Shown: one piece after another, positions 35,241-47,371 of the stretch
How the letters are laid out: every line of letters begins with the position of its first letter
How positions within the stretch are numbered: the stretch's first letter is position 1
NCBI GenBank assembly: GCA_963930645.1
Contig: OZ005648.1
Coordinates: 193,971,304 to 194,035,303 of the forward strand
Length of the DNA: 64,000 bases
From: Salticus scenicus
Taxonomy: Eukaryota; Arthropoda; Arachnida; Araneae; Salticidae
Direction: 5' to 3'
Translations under genes and position numbers: made by a program
The notes under the pieces: model-generated
The model's input: only the letters and a program-made list of their open reading frames with translations
What the model was told of the DNA's origin: nothing
The model's database searches: none

Positions 35241-35425
35241 GTACCTAATGGCCATATCACACGGGAGCATATATACTCAATACAACATTATACGCAACAT
35301 GTTCACTATGCTGAACGAACGAGAAACCGGTCAGCTGTCCTTAGGGTTTCCCCGAATTGATAGCGTGATGTATTTCCTTCTTTAAAGGTATTCCAGGAAA
35401 AATTCCTGTTTATTCCTCCTATTGG

Positions 35426-35622
35426 TCAATTTCGATCAGCACGCTCAACATACTCAGCTTTTTCTAAAAGGTTTCGTAAAAGTTGATCATCCGAAAACTT
35501 GCTGTCCTTGAACAAAATCAGGCTGAGTATGTTGGGTATAATGCTGTGTTTAGTAAAATCCTGAACGAAAGTATCTCGTGTGATATGGCCATAACAATTA
35601 GGATATCCTAATACTATTTCTA
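35426..35622 (-). CDS. candidate terminal exon of a host gene, unidentified
   Basis: On the minus strand the sequence is open from a good splice-acceptor context (TTTTTACTTATGCATTCAAG, ending at 35623) through 65 codons to TGA at 35426-35428. The protein is of ordinary composition, with phrases such as GYPNCYGHITRDTF, LILFKDSKFSDDQLLRNLL and EKAEYVERADRN at the C-terminus. It lacks the Ile/Tyr/Lys/Asn bias of accidental frames nearby. The opposite strand and other frames are interrupted. AATAAA follows 8 bases after the stop (complement of 35413-35418), an unusually close poly(A) signal. I do not recognise the family. It might instead be a processed fragment or relic. No upstream exon could be identified on this strand. 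Confidence 0.4.
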
Positions 35623-35818
35623 CTTGAATGCATAAGTAAAAATTTGTCACAGAATCCATTAAATAAAGGGTAAATATTTATGCATTTTATTTATAAAAAA
35701 TATTTTCGGAAAAGAAACTTAAGAAATGTAATCTAAAATTTTCGTTTTCTCTTACTGTGTTTGTAAAAAAAAAAAAAAAAAAGAATCACATTTCACATAT
35801 TTTTTGCGTCGTTTTTAG

Positions 35819-35908
35819 ATGTCAACAATTTTCGAACAAGCTGTAACACGAGACATGCAGATAGAATTCCGTAGTTGCATGAATGAAATGAAATATTTTA
35901 AGCTTGCT
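35819..35908 (+). CDS. candidate 30-codon internal exon, plus strand
   Basis: TTTTTTGCGTCGTTTTTAG precedes 35819 and GCT|GTATGTAT follows 35908, giving a strong acceptor and donor around an open stretch of exactly 90 bases. It reads MSTIFEQAVTRDMQIEFRSC and ends NEMKYFKLA. The composition is that of a normal soluble or cytosolic segment. It lies only 200 bases from a candidate exon on the other strand. No neighbouring exon with a compatible frame was found, and a stretch this short can arise by chance. The family is unknown. Confidence 0.3.
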
Positions 35909-36329
35909 GTATGTATAAATATTTTCCGTATTTTTATAAGAAATATCATATTTATTGATGCTACGTGTTATGATAAATGGGAAACTGTGCAACAAGCAGA
36001 ATTTTTTTACTAAAGCTGAATTATCGTTCATAAAATATAACTGAATATATTTTCACGTGTAGAATAATATATATATATATATATATTAAATTGCATAAAT
36101 TCTGGATTTCAATGAATAACATATTCAAATTATATTAAATATTTAAATCAATTTATATTATGTAAATTATATGTACGCGTTGCTTCGAGTATATAAAGGT
36201 ATTTTTTCTTTAGATTCAGAAGTTGAGAGACAATGTAAATATATTCGTATTCAAGATATAACTTTTTTCTTACATTAAATTTAAACTCAACACTTAAAAA
36301 AAAAAAAAAAAGTTATCACTTTTTTTTTT

Positions 36330-36773
36330 AAATATATGAAGTATATTCTTTTTAGAAAAAAATGTATGGTTGCAAAATTAGTTAAAAATTATGTAAAGTA
36401 ATATAATTTATAGAAAGCTTTTATATAATACTATATACAGAAAAATCGGATTGCTTAAAAAATATATATTTGCTCTGTACTTTTATGTGCTTACCGTATA
36501 CACACACACTCAAACATCAATATGGAAAAATAATTAGGATTTACTTAGATATACGAAATTTATATGCAATAAAAATATATTAATAATAATAATGCAAAAT
36601 GAAACAAAAATTCTAATAATACCAAACTAAAAGTCAGTCTACGATAGCCAGTGCATCTTAAAAAAAGAACAAAAATTGTTAAAATTTTTCGTTTTTACAT
36701 GAGGTATATTTTTTTAGAAAATAAATTGTATGGTTACAAAATTAGTTAAAAATTATGTAAAGAAGTATAATTT
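36330..36773. repeat. older tandem units preceding a fresh duplication
   Basis: TTTTTAGAAAAAAATGTATG with AAAATTAGTTAAAAATTATG occurs near 36350 and again near 36712, about 363 bases apart. Between them a diverged version of the 240-bp unit is visible (GCTTACCGTATACACACACT near 36490; ATAATTAGGATTTACTTAGA near 36530). Confidence 0.75.
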
Positions 36774-37254
36774 ATATGATACTTTCATATGATACTATAC
36801 AGAAAAAAATCGAATTCATTAAAAAATATCTATTTGTCCTTCAGTTTATCTGCTTACCGTATACACACACATCTTTATGAAAAGATAATTAGGATTTACT
36901 TAGATATAAGAAATTTATATGAAAAAAAAAATAGAAAATGTTAATGACAATAATAATAATAGAAAATGTAATAAAAAATGTAATAATAGTGAAGTAAAAG
37001 TCATATATAGTCAATATGATACTTTCATATGATACTATACAGAAAAAAATCGAATTCATTAAAAAATATCTATTTGTCCTTCAGTTTATCTGCTTACCGT
37101 ATACACACACATCTTTATGAAAAGATAATTAGGATTTACTTAGATATAAGAAATTTATATGAAAAAAAAAAATAGAAAATGTTAATGACAATAATAATAA
37201 TAGAAAATGTAATAAAAAATGTAATAATAGTGAAGTAAAAGTCATATATAGTCA
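36774..37254. repeat. near-perfect tandem duplication of 240 bp
   Basis: 36774-37013 and 37014-37254 are identical except for one extra A in a poly(A) run of the second copy. The unit contains GATACTATACAGAAAAAAAT, TGCTTACCGTATACACACAC and a (AAT)n/(AAAATGTAATA) tail. With the older units to the left it forms a small satellite that gained its last copy very recently, or an assembly duplication. Confidence 0.95.
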
Positions 37255-37678
37255 GTGCATAAAAAAAAAAAAAAAAAAAAACTCTTATTAAACGTTTTAA
37301 AGGAACTCCGTATGAGAATTTTGTATTTTTCCCCTCGATATCGATTTTTATTTAAACTTTTATAATTTTCTATTAAATTCCATACCAGTAAAAGAAATCA
37401 GTATTATAGTACAATGCTTTCAGTTTTATATATTTATATTGTATTGCAAACCACTGAAATTTGCATTTAAAATGAAAAGAAGAGAAGTAAATATATATAT
37501 ATATATTTACTTCTCTGAGACGCTTGTATTTACTTTTTTTTTTCTTTATTGTAAAACTATTTGAACCAATTTTTGAATCCATTTGAGTTAAAAGAGTCAA
37601 GTGATCATATTTCAACAAAAATGTGTTATTTGTTTATTTATTGTAAAGTACCAAAAGAAGTTTTTTAAAAAAAAAAAA

Positions 37679-37875
37679 GCCGGCCAGGTACTTCGGTCTG
37701 TATGGCGCTTCCTTCTGGTTCCTTAGGTCCCGATCTCTAATCCCCGTGCGGTCATGGACGTTTGTGATGTCCAATGTCTACAAAATATTGTGCACTTGTT
37801 TCTGGGAATTTCTGTAACATTGATCAACCGAAACAAGTGCATTGCAAATATAGGTCGCAAAACGGTCAAATAAAT
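37679..37875 (+). repeat. tRNA-derived SINE
   Basis: A poly(A) run is followed by GCCGGCCAGGTACTTCGGTC, then TGTATGGCGCTTCC, an A-box-like head, and 40 bases on by CCCGATCTCTAATCCCC, a B-box-like segment (GGTTCGAATCC in a tRNA). A body with GGACGTTTGTGATGTCCAAT and AACCGAAACAAGTGC follows, ending in CAAATAAATGTCAAAGTTAA. It differs from the SINE families at 35000 and 60000. Confidence 0.65.
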
Positions 37876-38279
37876 GTCAAAGTTAAAAAAATAACAATAA
37901 TTTGATTTTGAAATAAGTAAAACCTACTATATTATAAAAAAGCACCACAGAACTGAAGTTTAAAAGTAATAAGTGCAAAACTTTAAATAAACACCATAAA
38001 ATTCAAAAACTCGTAAGTATTGTTTCAGGGTGAAAAAAGACACATCAGGCCAATACATTAGACAATTTTTAATGGCAGCAAACAATTGGGAATAGAAGAT
38101 TTGGAAGCACGTGCAAAATTAATGCCAAGAGAAAGAACCTCGCGTTGAACACCAATCAGAGGGTGCTTGTACACAGCACTTTGTTTGTATGACAAAGGCT
38201 CATGTTTTCTTTCGACCCAAAACAATTGTTGTGAGTACTTGCATTTTATGGTTCGTATACAAAGTTTTGTACTTATTAC

Positions 38280-38860
38280 CTATTTTGATAGCAGTTAATT
38301 AATACTGTACGCTTGACTAAATTAATATTTGTAAAGATAAGACTTTGTTAAAAAATATGAAAAAAATAACTTATCTTTTTATTTCACTTTCTTTAAAGTA
38401 ATGACGTATTCCAATATCTTATCTGAAACGAACCTAGTTTTCACCTTCGTTTCATTTTAGATACTTAAGAAAAGAAAACAAAATAACTTATTGGCTTTTT
38501 ATAAATTTAATCAAACAGAAAATACAAGTTAACATCGCTATATGCAGAACAAAACAACATATAGATTACTTTCGCACTATTATTTTCTCAAAAAAAAAAA
38601 AAAAGTCTAAATTAGAATGTAAAAATAATCATTCAATTTGTTATTCCAGTAATTCTTTATAAAAATAAAGACAAACCAAACATATCGTCTTTAAATTGTT
38701 TTTTACTATAAACACAGATGAGTCAATCTGTCCATAATAGTCATTAAGTTCTAGTTAATCACTCTGCAATACAAATAGATAATTTCAAAATGAAATTAAT
38801 TGTTTCGCAAATGGTTGTTTATATACAGAGAGATGATCGTAATAATAACTCCTTTTTGAT
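38280..38860 (+). repeat. segmental paralog, left copy
   Basis: Collinear with 42950-43560. Shared phrases in order: TCATTTTAGATAC / TTATTTTAGATAC, CAGAAAATACA, CATTCAATT, CAAACCA(A/T)ACATAT.(G/A)TCTTTAAATT, GTCATTAAGTTCTAGTTAAT / GTAATTAAGTTCTTGTAAAT, ACAAATAGAT, ATGAAATTA and GAGAGAT(G)ATC. Identity is moderate, so the duplication is old. No protein can be read in either copy. Confidence 0.7.
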
Positions 38861-40496
38861 TTCCTTACACGTAGTAGTAAATAGTTGTAGATCTTTCTAT
38901 GTTTTCGAAAGACAAATCGTGAGAGTTTTTCTTATTACATCGTCAGTCGTTCTTTCACATGGACAGCATTCAAAAGTTAGTATAATTTTCGCTTTTAAAT
39001 CCTTCAAATATTGATATTTAATATTAATATGTTTCATAATATTTTAGTACTCAATTATTATTTATCTTGGATATGAAATTTTACATGGTAGTTGTTGGGG
39101 TAACAATAAATCTTCTAGCAATTTTATTATCAAAACTATTTCTTTTGCTGCTGTAGTATTGGAAATTTATTCCGCTTTTGTGGATGATAATGCGACACTA
39201 ATCTGATTCTTAGTTATGTAATGAATAAGTTTTTCTCCTGATAATAAAAAATACTTCTTGATATTGATTTTCTACTGCACAGTCAGCATACACAAATACT
39301 GTTAATTGTAGTATATTTTTATACCAATAAGATGATTAAAATTTTACGTGGTATTTAGATATCTTGGGATTCTCTTAACAATCCCAGTCTCCTTTATTTG
39401 GTCGTTCTTGGATTAGGTCTTCTGCTTAACTTGTTGAAAGCAGCTAATATATTTGAAAAACTAACCGTTGCCAAATAGATTAAAGCGCCTACTGTTCATC
39501 AGTGTTTAATACTGTTAGTTAATGGATTATTATTATCACCTACTTTGAACTTTAGCATTTCTATTTTGAATGACCAAATTCAATAATTTGTTGAAATTAT
39601 TTTATCTATGATTAAATTATCCTTAAATGGTACCACCATTAAAATATATTTACTTCCACCATAAATAGAGCTTTAAAGGAGCTTGAAACCACTTAAGGTT
39701 TTAAGTAAAAGCTCATATTTCCATTTAATATTTATAAACTAGCAGGCTACGCCCGCTTCGCTGGTCACTATATTTAAATGAATTTTTGAAAGAATTGAAT
39801 TAATATTTATTTTTTTACATCACATTAGAGACAAAAACTTAAGAAAAAAAAAGAATAAAAAAGAAACTGAAATTACTCCAAACCTTGCTTCGGGTACCCG
39901 CTGTCTACGGCAGCTCTTTTCCCGCCCGTGCTGCATCGAAGGGTCCAGGTTCCCACTGTCTGCAGAAAGATCTTTCCCGGGCACTTCAATATGGATATTT
40001 TTCGACGACAGGGGGAATCTGCTACTATTTAAGAACAGCGATTTTAAAGATGACTGTATCTCAGCATCTATTAAATATTTTAGTTTTGAACCATGTATTT
40101 TATTGCCCATGCTATTTGCACTATATTACGATTTGATTCTGACCAATGTAATAAAATAAAATAAAATAAAAAGTAGATTAATATGTAACTATATAGAGAA
40201 ACAAATAAATTTTAATCATTTTAATCCTTTTTACTAATATACTACCACTTTTCCCGATAAATACTGTAAATAAATAAAAAAATAATGAATAAAAGTTTTT
40301 TCTTTTAAAGGAATTAATTAAAAAATGAAAAATAAGAAGTTGTTCTAACATAAAAAAAATAAACATATTTGTTATAAATACGTTTTTAAATTTAAAACTA
40401 ATTATACTTAATTTTTTCTACTGCATTGCGATTTTATTTTCAATAAATATAACAAATTAAAAAAAAAAAAAAATCGCCTTCAAATGAATGTATTAA

Positions 40497-40600
40497 AAAA
40501 TCTGGTGTGAAACAACCACACGACTTCCATTACCCACTATTACACGTATTATATGCATTTTTGAGAGATAATGTGATCAGAAAACATAAAAGTGACCTAA
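40497..40600 (+). repeat. hairpin-led dispersed repeat inside the Helitron-like element
   Basis: Head TCTGGTGTGAAACAACCACA, followed by CGACTTCCATTACCC, then TATTATATGCATTTTTGAGA and GATAATGTGATCAGAAAAC. The minus strand at 56500-56590 carries the same head and body (TATTATAGGCATTTTT, GATAATATGATCAGAAGAC). Confidence 0.7.
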
Positions 40601-41363
40601 AGAGAAAATCGTTAGAGCCATTTTTGAGATACCAACATTTACAGAAAATCAATTATTGACAGGAAAACGATAATTACATACAAAAGCATATTTAAACGTG
40701 AGTTAAAATGGCGAGTTTGAAAAAAATCCGTACAGCTGTTTTTAAAGGAACGCCCTTGGGAGACCTGAAATTGTACAGGACGACCTATTTATACAGGACG
40801 CGTATCAATTTTCCTGAACTAACCAACTATATCATTCGAAAGTACATCTAATAGAGTGTTTATATAGCAAATTTGAAGAAAATCGTTAGAGCCGTTTTTG
40901 AGATACGGACTTACGGTCCCACTTCCGGTTTCCGATGTCCCACTTCCGGTTAAACTCAATTATTGACAGGAAAACAATAATTACATACAAAAGCATATTT
41001 AAAAGTGAGTTAAAATGGCGAGTTTGAAAAAAATCTGTGCAACCGTTTTTAAAGGATGCCTTTGCGAGGCCTGAAATTGAGCTATTTATACAGGACGCCT
41101 ATCAATTTTCCTGAACTAACCAACTATATCATTCGAAAGGACATCTAACAGAGTGTTTATATAGCAAGTTTGAAGAAAATCGTTAGAGCCGTTTTTGAGA
41201 TACGGACTTCCGGTCCCACTTCCGGTGTCCGATGTCCCACTTCCGGTTTTTCAATTTTCACAAAAGTTAGAAATTTCATCTGTACACAAGACGTATTTCA
41301 ATTCTAAAATTTCGTAGCTCTATCTTTATTAGTTTCTGAGCTATAGTAGCCAGAAGATTCTCC

Positions 41364-41372
<9 letters not shown>

Positions 41373-41460
<88 letters not shown>
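41373..41460. repeat. (CA)n microsatellite
   Basis: About 88 bases of uninterrupted CA, followed by CATACATACATACATACAC. It lies inside the Helitron-like element, as GT/CA tracts often do in these families. Confidence 0.97.
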
Positions 41461-41462
<2 letters not shown>

Positions 41463-42298
41463 TACATACATACATACACACTGACCAATTGCCAAAAACC
41501 ACTTTTTTGGACTCAGGGGACCTTAAAACGTGTAAATCAGGTGAAAACCCGATATCGAATTTTCAGACCGAATACAATACTTCCGTTACCTACGGTAGTA
41601 GGGTAATGGAAGTAATAAAAATAAGTTGCGTAATAGCCGTTGCTAAGATACGCAGACGATTGAAGCAAAACAATAAATCTATGAAAATTAAACAAAGAAG
41701 CCAATATTTAAAATCGGAAAAACATTAATTTAAAAATTGAAATTCGAAATTTGAAAAAATCTCGATGAGGTGCACTCCTGCAGGGTCCCATGTACCTATA
41801 TCCCAAAATTTAAAAATTTAATATATTTAATTTCTCTACTGTATGTGTATAACTATTTGATTTCAATAAATATAATAAAAAAGATTTCTTCCTCAAATGA
41901 ATTTAAATAAATAAATAGTTTAACAGCCGTTGCTAAGATACGCAGACTTTTGAAACGAAAGAAATTTCTGAAAAAGGAAACATTGAAGCCAATTTTTAAA
42001 ATCGAAAAAACATTAATTTAAAAAATTCAAATTCGAAATTCGAAAAACTCTCGATGAGGTGCACATCTGCAGGGTCCCAGGTACCTATATGCCAAATTTG
42101 GAAGCTCTGCGATCAATAGTGTGAGCACCAGAGCGCAGACAGACACACACACACACAGACACACACACAGACACTTCTCTTTATTTATATAGATTATATG
42201 AGTTTGTTCGATAAAATATATATTCAGGCAACAAATTTTAGGGTTTTTAATATATATATGTATATATATATATTTACGGATTTTACTTCTTTCAATTT

Positions 42299-42300
<2 letters not shown>

Positions 42301-42330
<30 letters not shown>
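42301..42330. repeat. poly(T) tract
   Basis: Thirty uninterrupted T bases shortly after the end of the Helitron-like element. Confidence 0.95.
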
Positions 42331-42335
<5 letters not shown>

Positions 42336-42949
42336 TTCACGAATTTATGATATTAAAATGTTAAAACAGCTACATACATTGAAGAAAAGATTTTATATTT
42401 ATTTGGGTATTTAATATAACCTACTTAAAAGAGTTAGGGATGGATTTTTACTGTCTTTAAAAGATGATTTATTAAAAGTAAAAATATGACAAAAATCACG
42501 TTTTTTCTGTAAGCTTTTACATAGACGTGAGCTTATTATTTTTTTTTCCAAAAACTAATTAATAAATTTCAATATACATCCTTAATTCTTTTATGTAGGT
42601 TCTATTAAATACCCTAAAAATGTGTTAGGTCTTTTTTTAGATATCTGAAGTAATTTCAGCATTTTGAAGTTCTCGGATTCATGAAAAAAAAAAAAAAAAA
42701 AAAGTAAACTGAGAAAACGCAATTTAAAGATATCTATATCCTGATAAAAATATAGATAAATCCTTGAAAATTTTCGCCTGAATATATATTTTATTAAACA
42801 AACGTAACATAATTAATTTGATATTTATTAAATGGAAATATGAGCTTTTATATGAAACTTTCAATGGTGCCATGTAAAAGGTGCCAAGTCCACTTAACTA
42901 TGATTAATTTTCAGGATAAATTTTAGACCTTTCAATGTCATAGTCATTT

Positions 42950-43560
42950 TAGTAAGCTTTCCTACTATAATAGCGCTTAAGTAATATTGTATATTTTATA
43001 AGTTTCATATTATTAAAAGAAATACTTAGTTGTAAATCTGAAAATGTTTACTCACCTTTATATTTCGTTTTACTTGAAGTAACTTCTAATAAAAATATTA
43101 GAATCTAGTCTCTTCTCTGAAATAAAACTTGTTTTGATAATAGTTTTATTTTAGATACCAAAGGAGAAAAACCGTACTGACTTTTTACAATTTTAATTAG
43201 ACAGAAAATACATGCTTACAGCACGAGTTATACAATAAAACTACTTATACATTTTTTTTTTCAAATAATTATTTTCATGTAAATGTAATTAAAAATTACT
43301 ACATTAAAATATACATTCAATTAACTAGTTGTATAATAAACCTTTAAAAGAATCACAAACCATACATATTATCTTTAAATTACATTTTGAAATAAAAACA
43401 TATCAGCAAAATTGTCTGTAAGTAATTAAGTTCTTGTAAATCAATTTATAATATAAATAGATTATATAAAGATGAAATTATAAAAAATTGTAGTAATTTT
43501 TATTTATTTTTTAATTGTTATTATTATTCTGAGAGATCATTATTATAATGCTGTTTGAAA
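42950..43560 (+). repeat. segmental paralog, right copy
   Basis: Collinear, moderately diverged copy of 38280-38860, about 4.65 kb away in direct orientation. A (TA)n run (43565-43594) ends the similarity. The Helitron-like element lies between the copies. Inverted pieces with AAATGGAAATATGAGCTTTTA occur near 39685-39735 and 42825-42860. Confidence 0.65.
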
Positions 43561-43592
<32 letters not shown>

Positions 43593-43594
43593 CT

Positions 43595-44186
43595 GAAATT
43601 TGAAATTTTTACATTTAAACGAATAAATCTGCATTTTATAAAAATTTATTTAATTTCAAATTTATTATAACTTTCATTTTAGTTAAATAGCTCGTTCGTT
43701 TTATTTCACTTATGTTTTATTTCTTTCACTTATTTCCTTTCCTTTTCTTGTTATATAAAAATTCCAATGTACAATTAATGTATTTCTATAGTGAATTAGA
43801 AAAATTTGTTAAAAATATAATATGAATAGTCAACTTTCTTCTACTCAAACTGGGTATTTTATAAGAAAGATCCGAATAAAAATATGGAGATGTGAACACA
43901 CACTGTTCACATATATAAACAAAACAATACTATCTAGAGTTAGAACAAACGAAGAAAACTTAAAGGAAAAAAAAAATAACAAGCAAAAAAAATATAATAT
44001 AAGATCTTTTGTGTCAGTTTTTCACTCTGAAGTGAAATACTGAAACGTAATGCCAAACCCTAACAATAAATAACATTTATGATTCGTTTCTACCACAAGA
44101 ATAAGTTTCCTACATGATAGTTCAAGAAAAATTCCTGATTCTTTTTTTTTATTTATCAATATATTCAATAAATTTAAGATATAGCG

Positions 44187-44233
<47 letters not shown>

Positions 44234-45465
44234 TGCGTGTATGTGCGTGTGTGTGTTAAAAGTTCACGCTGTAAAGAATTTGTTAAACTTAAAGAGTTTC
44301 ATAGAATGTTTTTCATAAATATATACATTCGGATTCTACAAAAAATATAGAAAAATGTTCTTTTTCTTCTAAATTATGCTGAAATGCTGCCGTAATGGAG
44401 CGAGCACATATTACATGCATACCCATATATTACCTATGATTATCTGATAAGAAATGTATGTTTACTAAAGTATATTTTTTTAACATATTTTTTTAACATA
44501 TTTTTTTTTTCATTTTTTTTATTAATTAATTAATTAATTTTATATTTCATCTGTTCTTTTACGTAATTATAAACCCCAAACTACTATTTTTTTCTGTTTT
44601 AATGTATAGAGCTATTCATTTTTATGAAGAATCATTTGGAAAAAGTAACGTTATTTTACAACAAAAATCAACAATTTAACGAGTCCGAATTTTGAATATT
44701 TAAAATAGAATAAACAATTTTGAATATTTAAAATAGTAAAAAGAATAATTTTTAATATTTAAAATAGTCCGAAATAAAAAGTGACCATTTCAAAAAATAA
44801 AAATTAATTTGCAGTCGCATTAAAAAAAAAACTATTATCCTCTATAAAAGCGAATTTATGTAATATGGTTATTAAAATTATGTTTTTTAAATGCATTGTC
44901 GATTTAGATTTTTTTCGAAGAAACTCAGAGATAAATTACTTATTAAGTGTAGTGTTGCAAACTGCTGTTTTCAATACTATTCTATTAAAAAAAAAAAAGG
45001 CCTCAATTTGAACACTTTTGAAATTTTTATTGCATATTTATCTCGAACAGGTAATAATGATAATAATAATAATAATAATAAAAGTTTCTATATTTTTGAA
45101 CACCCTGTATATATTTAACATTAGTTGCATTTCGCGAAGGAAAATTAGGTTATATCCATATGGGCGGCTAAAAGCATTATAAGGGAATATATATTAATTT
45201 TACTGATTGACTCGCTTATTACGTGAAACAACGTGAGTATAGCGATATTTCGACATAAATAAATGAATAAGGTTTCTATGATATGAAATTGTGTTTAGAG
45301 ACAATTACGGAGATACTACAAAAAGATTTACCACTCGCCACTAATATATGTATGGATATACGAATAAACAAATACTGCCTGATATTAATAATGAATAATA
45401 AAAGTGAAAATAACGGAATTTTAGGAGTTTTAAATATCTTTTTTTTTTTTTTTCATTGATTAAAA
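43595..45465. other. AT-rich intergenic DNA with (TA)n
   Basis: (TA)n at 44190-44230 followed by GCATGCGTGTATGTGCGTGT; (ATTA)n near 44520; (AAT)n near 45057. No gene is supported. Confidence 0.6.
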
Positions 45466-45469
45466 TTAA

Positions 45470-45772
45470 CCTTTAACGCTCGGCATATTTTCCTATTTTG
45501 AACAGTAAGACACGCCTTTTGGCGTTCCTTTAAAACGTCACACGTACAGTTTCCAACTTAATACCTTTTGACTACCGAAAACTTGTAATAATTTGTTTTA
45601 TTTTACTTCATCATTAAATAAAATAAATCTCTCTGTTAAAATTTTCCTGTAGCAGAAAGGTAGCCTATAGTTACACGCTTTAGAAAAATAACATTTCATT
45701 TGCAGAGGAACACTTTAAAGCCTGGCTCGATTTTTTAATGTCCCCTCAGAAGGGACATACGAGCGATAAGGG
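45470..45772. mobile_element. TTAA-flanked MITE (piggyBac-type)
   Basis: TTAA lies outside both ends (45466-45469 and 45773-45776). The left end reads CCTTTAACGCTCG, the right end reverse-complemented CCCTTATCGCTCG. The interior contains CACGCCTTTTGGCGTTCC and CCCCTCAGAAGGGACATACG and no frame. Its end sequence differs from that of the element at 33093, so it is a separate family using the same target. Confidence 0.7.
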
Positions 45773-46449
45773 TTAAAAGTAAAATTTACCCCCGCATACA
45801 GACACTTGCTTGTGAATCATTTTAAACTCTTTTTTGTTTATAATAAACTATTCATAAGCATGCGATTTTTTTTTTTTTTTTAAAGTTTTTAATGAAAATA
45901 TCACCGGTTTATTATTACTAAATGTAATTAATGTAAAATAATAATAATAAAAATAATAATAATACCTGATGGTAACAACAACAACAACAACAATAATGAT
46001 AATAATAAATAGTAAGTCGTTTATATATTTTCATTCCTAAAGCCTAAGATTTAAAATTTCATAAATGATTTCCTTAAGTAATGAGATACTGCTTTTGCAA
46101 TAGAAAAGAATTAGCTTTAGCTAACAGCAATCCATTTTGAGAATGGGCAGAAAATTCTTTTGGGAAAAGAACAAATTACGTAGAAAGCTAGAAACATTAA
46201 AACTACAAATGTAAATTATATGGTAATGCTGTTCAGAAAAAGAAATTTTCATGTTAGTGTTTTTAAGTTAAAATGGGTAGCTTTGCATCACTTGATATGC
46301 AAAATGAAAACTTTGTTTCGAAATTTCTTTAAGACAGTAAAGAAAAATAAAATAATTTTTTATTGGAATAATTACATTTCTTCTTTAATTTAATCTAAGG
46401 TTGTTTGTAAACTAAAAATACTTTTAAATTATAGCTATAACCAATACAT

Positions 46450-46640
46450 TTTACACCAGAATGTTGAAAACGTGGTAGCGAATAATGCATTCAGAACAGG
46501 GTGTAAGGCAAAGGGATACGATTTCACCTGAACTCTTCAGTGCAGTACATCAAAAAGTTTTTAAAAATGTAAATTGGGAAAAAATAGACATAAAAATTAA
46601 TGGAGAGTTTATAAACCATTGAGATTTTTGAATGATGTTG
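46450..46640 (+). pseudogene. non-LTR (RTE/CR1-like) reverse transcriptase relic
   Basis: Across two or three shifted frames the plus strand yields FRTGCKAKG with RQGDTISPELF-like spacing, LFSAVHQKVFKNVNWEK and IDIKINGEFINH, then an LRF..DDV-like segment near 46620. This order matches the reverse transcriptase palm of RTE- and CR1-type LINEs, from the RQGDxxSPxLF motif to the FADD catalytic motif. Frame breaks occur near 46505 and 46615, and the catalytic FADD is mutated. Only about 60 residues remain. It cannot encode an enzyme. Confidence 0.55.
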
Positions 46641-47331
46641 CACAAAATTGAGCCAACGACTTATTTTTCTATTCAATCGGATAACTTGTTCAAAAGGTAT
46701 TAAATAAAAACCATATTTTAAATTAAAAATTCATTTAAAAATATATTTGACGGCAAAATAAATAAATTAGTTAATACAAATACACGTTTATTTTTTTCCC
46801 GACATAAAACAATATATTTTTAATTATGCGTGAATTATGCATGAATTATAGTAAGATTGAAAAAAAAAAAACTATGCTAGGAAAATTGATACACTTATTA
46901 TACTGTTCAAAAACACGTAAATTTTAATTGTTATCGTCAATTTAATTTTTACGGTCAAGACCGTTTTTCACCTATTCAACGGGCAAACCCGTATTTTCTG
47001 ATATGACTTGATATTTTCCGCTATACCACAAAACGTTCTCAGCAGTCATTTACCCCTTTTTTATAATATTTTTTATTAATCGTTTGTAGTACATATCTTT
47101 CAAAGAGTAATACAAAAGTTGATTTAATATAAAGTGGTGTTCAAAATACAGAAATAATGGGCAAAACATTAATTAATGGGTATTTGGCCGAAACGTTTGC
47201 TGACAGGAAAAAATACGCAAGCTTGGTGCAATTTGTTTTACAGTAATCAGGATTTCACGTTTAAATAAATATTTTAATATAGAAATTTGACATTAGCTTG
47301 AAATTTTTATTTAAATATTTTTCTTTTCTAC

Positions 47332-47371
<40 letters not shown>

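Larger units (their letters stand above)
39739..42193 (-). mobile_element. Helitron-like non-autonomous element
   Basis: On the minus strand the 5' end is A|TCTATATAAATAAAG followed by a GTGTCTGTGTG tract, and the 3' end is GCGAAGCGGGCGTAGCCTGCTAG|T, written here in two parts: GCGAAGCGGG and CGTAGCCTGCTAG. A 5' TC, a 3' CTAG preceded by a GC-rich imperfect hairpin, and insertion between A and T are Helitron signs. The interior has two older tandem families: about 310-bp units at 40590-41250 (GAGTTAAAATGGCGAG, CACTTCCGGT) and about 285-bp units at 41640-42110 (GCCGTTGCTAAGATACGCAG, CTCGATGAGGTGCAC). It carries no Rep/helicase, so it depends on an autonomous relative. A second member lies at 54248-56065. 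Confidence 0.7.

Noticed and set aside
41276..41495. Cys/Val-rich open frames across the (CA)n tract
   Set aside because: They are translations of a dinucleotide repeat.
43822..44043. 73-codon lysine-rich frame
   Set aside because: Composition follows the AT-rich background and there is no splice or domain evidence.
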